A stretch of 64,000 nucleotides of DNA, taken from positions 10,729,730 to 10,793,729 of the forward strand of contig NW_024881324.1 of assembly GCF_018691265.1 (NCBI RefSeq). Reading direction: 5' to 3'. Position numbers and translations under genes: made by a program. Below, one piece after another: positions 21,601-28,777 of this stretch; position 1 is the first letter of the stretch; every line of letters begins with the position of its first letter. Source of the stretch: Tyto alba. Taxonomy: Eukaryota; Chordata; Aves; Strigiformes; Tytonidae. The notes beneath the pieces are model-generated. The model did not search any database, was not told the DNA's origin, and saw only the letters and a list, made by a program, of their open reading frames with translations.

Positions 21601-24245
21601 ACAGGCTGGCATCACGCAGGGAGGGTAAAAGGAGAGAAGTACCCACTTCCCCCGGGGATTTCAGCAGCACTCCGTGCCCTCAGGCTCCCTGGAAAACCCA
21701 CATCGTGGCATCGCTTCGTTATTTTTATTACGCATGTGGGTCTTTGTAAAAAACACATTTTATGTTTACACACGACAGTACTAGAAATCATAGCATATGA
21801 TATCTGAAGAGCACTGAAGTCCCTTGAGGAAAATTAACCACCCACAACACAAATAAAGCAGCGCTTCATCCTCCACAGTGAAAGCATACAGAAGAAATGG
21901 ACCAGGAAGACAAAGAAATCAAATTCTGTCAAATCATTTCTAGAGTATTTCATATCATTTCAATGTGCTTAATAGAGAAAGAAATTTTTATTTCACTCAA
22001 ATATCTTTTATCAAGTCTCCTAACAAGTCAGAAGTTCTGCTGCACAAAGTGACACAGTCCCAGGAAGCTGCAGACAAGACTGGGGGAACAGCTTGGGGAA
22101 AGAGGCTAAAAGCATTCTTCCTACTGCAAATTTACATCACCAGCCCTCCAATGCCTTCTAAATTACGCATATTTAAAATAGGAACCTAACAAATTGTAAG
22201 CATCTCAGATTATTCTTTAAAAATAAATCAGCCCTTTCAAACACCACAGGAACAAATCGCAAGGACCACCTTGGCAAACACATTTGCCTATGAAGTGCAG
22301 TTCAGTGCTGGTAACTCCTGTTTTTAAGAGAGCTTCAGCACAAAAGCTTTTATTTACAATATGCATCAGAACTTCTTGCACATTTTACTGCAAAAACAAA
22401 CATTTAGCTTCATGTTAGAAAACGAGAAAAGCTGCAGCTCTGTGCAGCCCTGCAGCAGGTTCTCCCAGGTGTGTCAAACCTCAGCCTAACGCCAGCCCAT
22501 AGCTGCATCCCAGGTTCAGTCCTAGGGCACAAGGTCTGTGTAACTATTTATTTTTTAACAGAAAACTGTGAACAATGGCTTTCTTAGCCAGTAAAGGCTC
22601 CTTAATGCACATACATACCAATGCAGTGTCAAAGAAGTCTTCAAGAAGCAACACCAAATATTTATTCTCCTTTGTGTTGATGAGGATCACAAATGCTCTT
22701 GTTCTTTCAAACCATGATACCAAGTAAAAATTAAAAAAATCAGTTAAAACCTGGGAAGAAGAGTTAATAATCCTTAAACTAGATATATCTGCAGGAAACC
22801 TTACGCATAGAGGGAGGGTTTTTTGAACTTCAGAGTCATGTACTGTGTCAAAAACGACACAGCACTTAGGTGCTCAGATTTTGCTAGGACAGGTGCCACC
22901 CTCACACCCACTCATCAGCAGGACTTATCCCTCCCACTTCCCTCCTTTCTCATCTTTAGGCACCCACTCGTGATGCTCAGTACCTCCTGGACACAATGCA
23001 CACTGCTAGCAGCACTGCAACTCCTATGGACATTTCCAGAGGACATCAATTCACAATGAAATAATGCTTTAAAAATTCATCAAGCTTTTTCAAAGCCATT
23101 ATTTTAATACTTTGTGTTTTGAAACATATTGCATAGCATCACACACCTACAGCCAACTAGAAATCCATGCTTCACTGAGGGTACAGAGCTCAGATTGGTT
23201 ACATTTTATTACTACCCTCTCCACACAGGAATTTTGCACAATTCTATCCCTGATAAGCATGATCTCAAGACAGGATTACAAAATTTTGGACCAAGGACCC
23301 CTCCGTATAACTCTGCTAACAGACAGCAAGCGTTAGCTGTTCCCTCCGAGCTATCCTAGATCTACATATTACTCATCATCAGCACAAGGGCATTTCTGCT
23401 ACTACAAGTATTACCAGCTGAAATCTGAATGTTTCCATTGTGCCAGAAGATAAAATACACTTGCAGATTAAATGCATCTGGTTTACTATGTACCTAAAAA
23501 GGGACCTTCATCAAGAGCATGTCAGCTTTTAAAATTATAAAAGCACAAACTGCTCACCAGTTCTACTACTAAAGTTGTATTTTGCTGGAGCATTTAAAAC
23601 GCATCTAGAAATTCTATATTATTTCATAAATGGCACTCATCAAAACTCATCCTCTCCTTCCTTTGTCAGCTAAAAAAAAACCCACAAACCCATTAAGTTG
23701 GGTAATAAGCGAAGCCATGATATTAGCTGTTGTACTGAAAGTAATGGAACAAAAGTAAGCATTTTTTCCCCACTCAGTTCATGCAACATGTTAAAAAAAA
23801 ATATATTTATTTATGTCCAACAAGCCATCCTCTAGGTCACCCTTCCTTGGAATTCTTCTCCTGATGCAAGCAACCTTAAATGATATTAGTAACTTATATA
23901 CAGTATTCTACTCATCTTTTCTCCCAGTCCTTGCTCAATAAACAAACTTGTCCCTTCTTGAAGATCAGATTTACAGTAGAGTTGAATACACCTCAGCAGC
24001 AGCGAAACATTCTGGAATTCATTCTTGTCCAGCTCCTACAGAAATACAGAGTGCTGTGCTTTATTAGCCTGATACCCACAGAGCTGGGCCTTAAAATGGT
24101 TCAGATTATTTATGGTACTCACCTTTCTCAGTGATTTGTCTAGCTGCTTGAGGAGAGATTTGCTGTATTTCTGAGGAGGCTCTATTTCTCTCTCCTGAAG
24201 CAATTCACTTATTTTCTGAAATCCTTTCCCCTTAAAAGCACCCAT
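514..24245 (-). CDS. SYCP2L: SYCP2L, synaptonemal complex protein 2-like (33 coding exons)
   Basis: Meiotic chromosome-axis protein related to SYCP2. In mammals SYCP2L is oocyte-enriched, associates with centromeres and supports primordial oocyte survival. Exons joined in frame give about 890 codons (human about 812). The first twelve coding exons follow SYCP2 closely: an armadillo-repeat-like part (for example [46 protein letters not shown]) and then the Spt16M-like part ([18 protein letters not shown]). The middle is low-complexity, Ser/Lys/Glu-rich and split into many exons of 25-90 nt. The C-terminus is predicted helical ([14 protein letters not shown] to [10 protein letters not shown]). 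Acceptors and donors are canonical except between coding exons 2 and 3. The first ATG on the presumed mRNA is at 24245-24243, inside the second transcribed exon. The gene is head-to-head with GCM2. Identity is strong; exact termini are less certain. Confidence 0.9.
695..734 (-). CDS. SYCP2L: SYCP2L coding exon 32, candidate (40 nt)
   Basis: Phase 1 to 2. [12 protein letters not shown]. Acceptor catttcag, donor AAAG|gtaacc. Joins in frame to the terminal exon. Confidence 0.62.
827..872 (-). CDS. SYCP2L: SYCP2L coding exon 31, candidate (46 nt)
   Basis: Phase 0 to 1. [14 protein letters not shown]. Acceptor tctgttag; the donor A|gtgtta is weak. Supported mainly by frame and by the helical peptide it contributes. 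Confidence 0.58.
1016..1135 (-). CDS. SYCP2L: SYCP2L coding exon 30
   Basis: Phase 0 to 0. [20 protein letters not shown] then [15 protein letters not shown]. Amphipathic helix typical of the C-terminal oligomerisation region in SYCP2/SYCP3-type proteins. Confidence 0.82.
1136..1186 (-). other. SYCP2L: 51-nt SYCP2L intron with TACTAAC branch site
   Basis: Lies between coding exons 29 and 30. It opens with gtaagc, holds a perfect TACTAAC branch consensus and closes with tcag. A second AG five bases upstream (ctctcctag) has the better pyrimidine tract but would shift the frame into a stop. Confidence 0.7.
1187..1275 (-). CDS. SYCP2L: SYCP2L coding exon 29
   Basis: Phase 1 to 0. [20 protein letters not shown] then [10 protein letters not shown]. 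Followed by a 51-nt intron. Confidence 0.77.
1889..1974 (-). CDS. SYCP2L: SYCP2L coding exon 28
   Basis: Phase 2 to 1. [20 protein letters not shown] then EKEAEIQT. Acceptor aaattttccag, donor ACAG|gtaaag. Confidence 0.77.
2052..2082 (-). CDS. SYCP2L: SYCP2L coding exon 27, candidate (31 nt)
   Basis: Found by frame: the flanking exons require a phase 1 to 2 exon, and gtag / AACAG|gtattt supply one encoding TATYLMQKN. Short and with a weak acceptor tract, so less certain than its neighbours. Confidence 0.5.
3732..3795 (-). CDS. SYCP2L: SYCP2L coding exon 26
   Basis: Phase 0 to 1. [20 protein letters not shown]. Acceptor ttctctccttag, donor TCAG|gtttgt. Confidence 0.77.
3958..4046 (-). CDS. 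SYCP2L: SYCP2L coding exon 25
   Basis: Phase 1 to 0. [20 protein letters not shown] then [12 protein letters not shown]-richer than its surroundings. Donor CAG|gtgcag. Confidence 0.78.
4474..4558 (-). CDS. SYCP2L: SYCP2L coding exon 24
   Basis: Phase 0 to 1. [20 protein letters not shown] then NLLGVDLS. Acceptor ttttggcag. Confidence 0.78.
5677..5726 (-). CDS. SYCP2L: SYCP2L coding exon 23
   Basis: Phase 1 to 0. [17 protein letters not shown], acceptor tccttgcag, donor AAG|gtaagg. Confidence 0.78.
6827..6983 (-). CDS. SYCP2L: SYCP2L coding exon 22 (157 nt)
   Basis: Phase 0 to 1, the longest exon of the linker. Contains [20 protein letters not shown] and [17 protein letters not shown]. The acceptor is tactttag. 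AGs further inside the exon would break the frame set by coding exon 21. Confidence 0.8.
7531..7585 (-). CDS. SYCP2L: SYCP2L coding exon 21
   Basis: Phase 2 to 0. [18 protein letters not shown], ending in a basic KLKRRR cluster. Donor CGG|gtaggt. Confidence 0.76.
8195..8250 (-). CDS. SYCP2L: SYCP2L coding exon 20
   Basis: Phase 0 to 2. [19 protein letters not shown], acceptor tctcttttag. Confidence 0.78.
9399..9447 (-). CDS. SYCP2L: SYCP2L coding exon 19
   Basis: Phase 2 to 0. [16 protein letters not shown]. Acceptor gtcttgcag, donor AAG|gtaaag. An IYDF motif followed by acidic/Ser residues also occurs in SYCP2-family middle regions. Confidence 0.8.
11043..11107 (-). CDS. SYCP2L: SYCP2L coding exon 18
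   Basis: Phase 0 to 2. [20 protein letters not shown]. Basic stretch that could act as a nuclear localisation signal. Confidence 0.78.
12165..12210 (-). CDS. SYCP2L: SYCP2L coding exon 17 (46 nt)
   Basis: Phase 2 to 0. [16 protein letters not shown], acceptor gtccccag, donor AAG|gtatgt. Confidence 0.76.
12858..12945 (-). CDS. SYCP2L: SYCP2L coding exon 16
   Basis: Phase 1 to 2. [20 protein letters not shown] then [10 protein letters not shown]. Ser/Lys-rich linker. Confidence 0.78.
13062..13140 (-). CDS. SYCP2L: SYCP2L coding exon 15
   Basis: Phase 0 to 1. [20 protein letters not shown] then DANERS. Donor TCAG|gtcagg. Confidence 0.77.
13572..13690 (-). CDS. SYCP2L: SYCP2L coding exon 14
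   Basis: Phase 1 to 0. [20 protein letters not shown] then [15 protein letters not shown]. Good acceptor (tcttcttcag) and donor (GCA|gtaagt). Ser/Pro/Asn-rich, probably disordered. Confidence 0.8.
15632..15692 (-). CDS. SYCP2L: SYCP2L coding exon 13
   Basis: Phase 0 to 1. [20 protein letters not shown]. First exon of the low-complexity middle part. Confidence 0.78.
16512..16658 (-). CDS. SYCP2L: SYCP2L coding exon 12
   Basis: Phase 0 to 0. [20 protein letters not shown], then [20 protein letters not shown]. The acceptor follows an 18-nt poly-T tract; tandem AGAG leaves a 2-nt ambiguity, resolved by frame. Confidence 0.87.
17249..17341 (-). CDS. SYCP2L: SYCP2L coding exon 11
   Basis: Phase 0 to 0. 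[20 protein letters not shown] then [10 protein letters not shown]. Start of the Spt16M-like region of the SYCP2 family. Confidence 0.92.
18147..18192 (-). CDS. SYCP2L: SYCP2L coding exon 10 (46 nt)
   Basis: Phase 2 to 0. [15 protein letters not shown], acceptor tcttccag, donor GAG|gtaata. Confidence 0.88.
18559..18611 (-). CDS. SYCP2L: SYCP2L coding exon 9
   Basis: Phase 0 to 2. [18 protein letters not shown], acceptor gtcttgaag, donor AGAG|gtaagc. Confidence 0.88.
19062..19204 (-). CDS. SYCP2L: SYCP2L coding exon 8
   Basis: Phase 1 to 0. [20 protein letters not shown] and then [20 protein letters not shown]. This is the clearest SYCP2-like stretch of the gene. Confidence 0.92.
19631..19694. 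repeat. 32-bp tandem duplication
   Basis: Two 32-bp copies sharing aaagctgatctaattacct in a SYCP2L intron. Just upstream, agcatattttata is itself duplicated (19604 and 19620). Confidence 0.85.
19939..19973 (-). CDS. SYCP2L: SYCP2L coding exon 7 (35 nt)
   Basis: Phase 2 to 1. [12 protein letters not shown], flanked by ttttttttcag and GGCG|gtaaga. Continues into DYDLQV of the next exon, as in SYCP2. Confidence 0.88.
20075..20163 (-). CDS. SYCP2L: SYCP2L coding exon 6
   Basis: Phase 0 to 2. Reads [20 protein letters not shown] then PLSEEMCSL. The acceptor tract is interrupted by a run of seven G just before the AG. Donor AC|gtaagt. Confidence 0.85.
20296..20381 (-). CDS. SYCP2L: SYCP2L coding exon 5
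   Basis: Phase 1 to 0. Reads [19 protein letters not shown] then NACFALRQE, with acceptor tttttctag and donor GAG|gtaaga. Confidence 0.88.
21383..21407 (-). CDS. SYCP2L: SYCP2L coding exon 4 (25 nt)
   Basis: Micro-exon VICKCSDEG between tctatcag and AAG|gtcagt, phase 0 to 1. It corresponds to the VIHDVSDEG-like stretch of SYCP2. Confidence 0.85.
22619..22750 (-). CDS. SYCP2L: SYCP2L coding exon 3 (5' border uncertain)
   Basis: Encodes [18 protein letters not shown] and [10 protein letters not shown], ending TTG|gtatgt in phase 0. The SYCP2-like segment begins at the Val-Ser codons (22720). The only good AG (cttcttcccag, exon start 22750) would add ten residues ([10 protein letters not shown]) in phase 0. 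A homologous start at 22719 or 22720 has GG or TG where AG is expected. Confidence 0.75.
23912..24035 (-). CDS. SYCP2L: SYCP2L coding exon 2
   Basis: Acceptor tttctgtag, then [18 protein letters not shown] and onward to QGLGEKM, matching the SYCP2 segment that ends in a QGLIQKM-like motif. The only nearby GT donor is A|gtagaa, one base after the ATG (Met) codon, which leaves phase 1. This does not fit the next exon's canonical acceptor. Confidence 0.8.
24123..24245 (-). CDS. SYCP2L: SYCP2L coding exon 1 (exon body starts 24260)
   Basis: After a ctctgcag acceptor the frame reads LESLL then [17 protein letters not shown], and it ends at AAG|gtgagt in phase 0. The segment aligns with the SYCP2 N-terminus. 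The ATG at 24245 lies five codons inside the exon and no in-frame ATG is visible in the upstream leader exon, so it is taken as the start. Confidence 0.8.
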
Positions 24246-24999
24246 GAGAAGCGATTCAAGCTGCAGAGGGAAGGGAAGCAAACAACTAGCAATTAAAATA
24301 AGTGGGCATTTAAATCATTGCAGCACTGATTATGAGAAAATACTTGTGATGCTATTTTAAAAGTTACAGGCTTTTTATTTGTTTTTACTCCATTTGTTTC
24401 TTTACTTTAATTTTACTGTTACATCTTAAGGTGAAACGTCAGTCTTAGTCTCCAAAAGAGGCAGAACCTTCAAAACTTGGTAATCCTAAAGGATACTGAA
24501 TAAGGAAATAAGCAACTCCTTTAATACACTCAGTTTGTAATTCTTACCATGTCCCATAAGCATTACAATTGTTTCTTCCTACTTAATAAAGAAAAGATTA
24601 AGGGATCTCCCAGCACTTTTCACATTACATTAAGTTACTAAAAATTCTGGGTTGTGCCATGTCCATTTAAGAATGCGCTTTTAAATATATATATTTATTT
24701 ATTTTTAAGATAAAGCTAAGAATGCTTTTAAAGGATATTTACATAGTTTTCTGCTCTGGCTGCCATGTTGCCATTCACCTCCCTATTCCGTTTTTCACTT
24801 TTTTCTTCCTTCGGAAAGAAAAGGGAGACAGAAACACAGGGGTGAAAACAAAACAGAACAAAGCAAAAAAAAAAAAAAAAAAAAAACAAACCCACAACGC
24901 ATTTTTTTCTGCCCCAGAACTGAAGAGCGCTTTCTCACACTCTCTCTCCCCGAAAGTAGGGTTGCTTTCCTTACTTCCTCAGGGAAGTCCCAAACTCAC

Positions 25000-25357
25000 C
25001 CCACGCTACCAAACTAGAGGTTTAAGAAGCCGTAGCGGAGCCCCACGGGTGGTCCCCCCTCCGTGGGAACCGGTTCCCCGCCCCCCCGCAGCCTGGCTGC
25101 CGGTTCCCCGCGTGGGGAGCGGCACTTACCTGAGCCACGGAGCGGGATTTGGGGAGGGGGGACACGCCACGCCGGGTTACAGCTCCGCGGTTTGGGGGGG
25201 GGATGGGGTGTTAAAGCCACTTTCCCCCCGGTTCCCCACGGCCACTAACGACTCCACCCGCGTTGGAGGCGAAGGGGAGCTGTTCACCCACGCTTCCCAC
25301 GGCCCCGAGAGCTCTCCTTTCACTCAGCGAGGCTCTGGGGACTCTGTGTGTGTGTGT

Positions 25358-25392
<35 letters not shown>

Positions 25393-26062
25393 ACTTCGCA
25401 CTCGCGCTAAAAAGCCGCAGCTGGGTGGGGGCTCTGCCCGGCCCCTCCGCACCCAGGTGATGGTCATTGACACCTGTGGGGGCACGAAAGAGGAGCCCAA
25501 CCCCCCCGGGGGGGTGCGTGGGGTCGGTCACAGCCGGCGTTTTCTGCGACAGGCTGGTTTTTAATTTGCGCAGCTAAAGGTAAAGTTCAGTAGCTTTTGA
25601 GAGGGGATGGAAGCAGCTGAGGAGATCCTTCAGCACAGGTGGGATCGTTTAAAGGATTATTAGAAGCATTAGGCGTTCAACGTTTCAGCCTTTATAATAT
25701 TAAGGATAGTTTAATTCTTTTTCTTTCTGTTTCTGAAAGCTAAAAGCAAAATTATTTTTGTCCGTCGTCGTCCCCGCCCCCCCCCCCAAAAAAAAAGTGC
25801 CCAATTGGCTAATTTTTTGCCTAAAAGAAGAAGGTAAAAAACCGCTACCTGTAACTTTCTAATAAATTAAAAAGTGCTGCTCAGTAAGGTGGCACTGACT
25901 CTGCTTTGGCGTTTTAAATTTGAGTTACAGAGCACAGCGTGAAGGGAGAACACGCTTAATAGCGCTTAATTCGTTGACACCTAAACCTAAAGGGCAGGTG
26001 TACGAGTGCAATTAAGGAAAAGCGGGTTATTTGTACCGTGCCTTTGACTCCAACACCCCCAC

Positions 26063-26095
<33 letters not shown>

Positions 26096-26541
26096 TTTTC
26101 AAGCTGCAGGCAACTCCGAGCCACACTCAAAATCCCCCCTGAGGGGTATCCCGAGGGGGCAGGGATGCTCCCAGAGATAGGTTTCCCCCCACCCCGGTCC
26201 GAGGCTGCTCCTGCCGGGTTAGACTTCCAGACCCTGCCTTCAATTTGCAGCCCCCGGTGCTAGGAGGGGGTGGATTCGAGCAAGACCCCCTTGGCTGCCC
26301 CCCCCCCCCCATCTCCAGATAACGGCAGGGGAGCCCGCCTGGGGGGCGGAGGGGGAGCAGAGCCCACCCGCCCGGTGAGTGAGGGTGTTTGTGTGTGTGA
26401 AGAGAAGGGAAGGGGACACCCGACAGACACACGCTGCTGCCCCGCCTGTGGGGCCGGCCGGGAGCTCCCCCCCCCCCCCCCATGGGGACGCCCCGACAGA
26501 ATAAAAAAGCGGGAGTCGCCTCCCGCCATCACCCCCCCGCC
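25000..26541. promoter_or_regulatory. SYCP2L/GCM2 head-to-head promoter region
   Basis: About 1.4 kb separates the SYCP2L leader exon (minus) from GCM2 exon 1 (plus). The ends are GC- and CpG-rich (25.0-25.55 and 26.1-26.6 kb). The region is loaded with homopolymers: runs of 29 A at 25361 and 26063, 22 A at 24865, and C runs of 10-14 near 26308 and 26467. A TATA-like ATAAAAAA sits at 26501-26508, 41 nt before the GCM2 ATG. No gene is seen between the two. Confidence 0.6.
25130..25215 (-). other. SYCP2L: candidate SYCP2L 5' leader exon
   Basis: A strong minus-strand donor GGCTCAG|gtaagt at 25130 ends a GC-rich exon. The frame that would join to coding exon 1 has a TAA upstream and no ATG, so the exon is probably untranslated. 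The transcription start is not visible; the upper limit given is approximate. Confidence 0.5.
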
Positions 26542-26583
26542 ATGAAGCTCACCTGGGACATCAACGACCCGAAGCTGCCGCAG
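26542..26583 (+). CDS. GCM2: GCM2 exon 1 (coding part)
   Basis: [14 protein letters not shown], donor CAG|gtaccg, phase 0. The LTWDINDP block is the start of the GCM domain. A 21-nt A run begins 27 nt after the exon ends. Confidence 0.92.
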
Positions 26584-28744
26584 GTACCGGGGAGGGGGGG
26601 GGGAAGCGGTAAAAAAAAAAAAAAAAAAAAATCCCCGGCCGGCTATAACTCGAGGCCAGGTGGGGGTTTGCCAGGGGCAAAAGCTTCTCTCGGAGCAAAG
26701 CTTTTGCTTTATGGCTGCTTGACTTCTCCCGCACCTTTTCACATGGAATGACAGGGGTCTGGGTGGGCTGCAGCAGCCCTTACAAAATGAATTGTAATAT
26801 AAAACTTGTCTTAAAAATATGGATTTGATACACAGCTTTAGCCAGCTGCGTATGAACTCCTAAAACAGCCTTTCGCTCCACTGTCTGGCCAGTTTCCTTC
26901 TCCCTTGTTTCCCATTTAAAGAAATGTTGAAAATAAGCTTCGATTGTTTATTTTCTGCTACTATAATCAAGTTATCTAAATATTTCATTGGTTTGTTGAT
27001 GTGACATTTTATTGTCCACTTTTTTCTAGCTGTCTGCTCCAAATGCATTTTAAATTCACAACTTTTTCCATCTTGGAATTTATTTAACTTTACAGAGCCT
27101 GTGCAATTACAGAATGGTTTAATGCTGTAAATGCTGGTAGTTTACCTGCATTCACTGGGATTTGCTCACACACGGTCCATACATATGTTAAATGAGGTAC
27201 TGCAGGAATTTGCACTGTAAATGTTTAGAGTTCAAATTCCTAGTTGTTCTTTCATTGTTTTGGTAATTATATTTTGGTAAGGAACTCCAGAAAGCCAGTG
27301 AAATCCTAAATTGAAATGTTCTTTCTCTGAACCGCTATGCATATAGTGGAAGTATATTTGCAATGGCAAGTTTTTTTATTTCTACTTTTTGGCAGAAGCT
27401 TTACTCAACTCATTTGAGATGCGCTTTAAGAATTCATTCCTTAGCTATAAGTTCTAGTGTCCAGCCTGTGGGTGCATGGTCCCACAAGGAGGAGAACTTC
27501 AGAGCGTTCGTGAGCCAGGGAGGCATCTGTCCTGCCTGGACACATCAGCGTTAGAGCAGTCAGTAAGTTCTGGTAACAAGGATGATCTCTTCTGACCGGG
27601 TAACCTCACTGCAGAGAGGCACCTAAAACAACAGACCATGTTATTACTGATCGTGATGTAAAAGAGGAAAGGATCCTGACTTTCATTTGAGGCATGGAAG
27701 CTCAGACTGCCTTTCCCCTTTATAGGGCGTTTTTGAACGAGCTATTCTTTCAGTATTTCTTTTTCTGCTGCTTGGGCAGTCCTAGAAAAAGCCCTTTCCC
27801 CCCCCCCCGTTTTGTAACATCGGGTTGCAATACCCTGCTGATACTCTCTTGCTCTCCTCCTTGCTGCCCTCCCCACCCCATGCCTGCCCTGATGCAGGAG
27901 CCCAAGCACTTCGACGCCTTCCAGGAATGGCCCGACGGCTACGTGCGGCTCATCTACTCCAGCGAGGAGAAGAACGCGCAGAGGCACCTCAGCGGCTGGG
28001 CCATGCGCAACACCAACAACCACAACTGCCAGATCCTCAAGAAGTCCTGCCTGGGGGTGGTGGTGTGCGCCGGGGGCTGCGCGCTGCCCGGCGGAGCCCG
28101 GCTGCAGCTTCGCCCCGCCATATGCGACAAGGCTCGGCAGAAGCAGCAAAGTGAGAGGCACCCGGGGAGGGCTGGGACCCCCGAGCGACCCCGCTTCTTT
28201 CAGCTGGGCTCCGCTCCTAAACTCGGATCGCCCTTACTTGCTTGCAGGCCAAGGCGTGATTGCAAAGACTGCGGTGAACGCATTTCTTTCCAAATTTCAT
28301 CCATGTCTGGCTGTAAATGCTTAAGGGAAAATGGATCTAAAATCCTTTAACTCATTACCATTGATAAAGTATGCAGCTCTAGTTCATACCGTTCAGTTAT
28401 GCTTGGTGGTCCATGTCACGTTTCCTCAAACATAATTATTTTAACCTGAATTTCAGTGAAGGCTGATCATATTGCCCTTGAGCTCTGTTTACCCTCAGAC
28501 AACATCCTCATCTTTAACCAGTGTCTTCAGTAGTTTCTTTATCTCTGTTTGCAGAGAAAGCCTGCCCAAACTGTAACTCAGCCCTTGAGCTGATTCCTTG
28601 CCGAGGACACAGTGGCTATCCAGTCACTAACTTCTGGAGGCTCGATGGCAAAGCGATATTTTTCCAGGTAAAAGGCAGGCATACATATGTGCACACGCTT
28701 ATATAAATTATATAATCTATATAGAGTTATTTCTCCCTCCCCCA

Positions 28745-28777
<33 letters not shown>

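Noticed and set aside
24722..25564. 280-residue plus-strand open frame across the SYCP2L/GCM2 promoter
   Set aside because: It reads through A-runs (poly-Lys) and GC-rich promoter DNA, has no family similarity, and overlaps the likely SYCP2L leader exon on the other strand.
26127..26742. Overlapping minus-strand open frames upstream of and over GCM2 exon 1
   Set aside because: They are shadows of C/G homopolymers and the reverse of the real exon.
27742..28161. 139-residue minus-strand open frame
   Set aside because: Antisense shadow of the GC-rich GCM2 exon 2.
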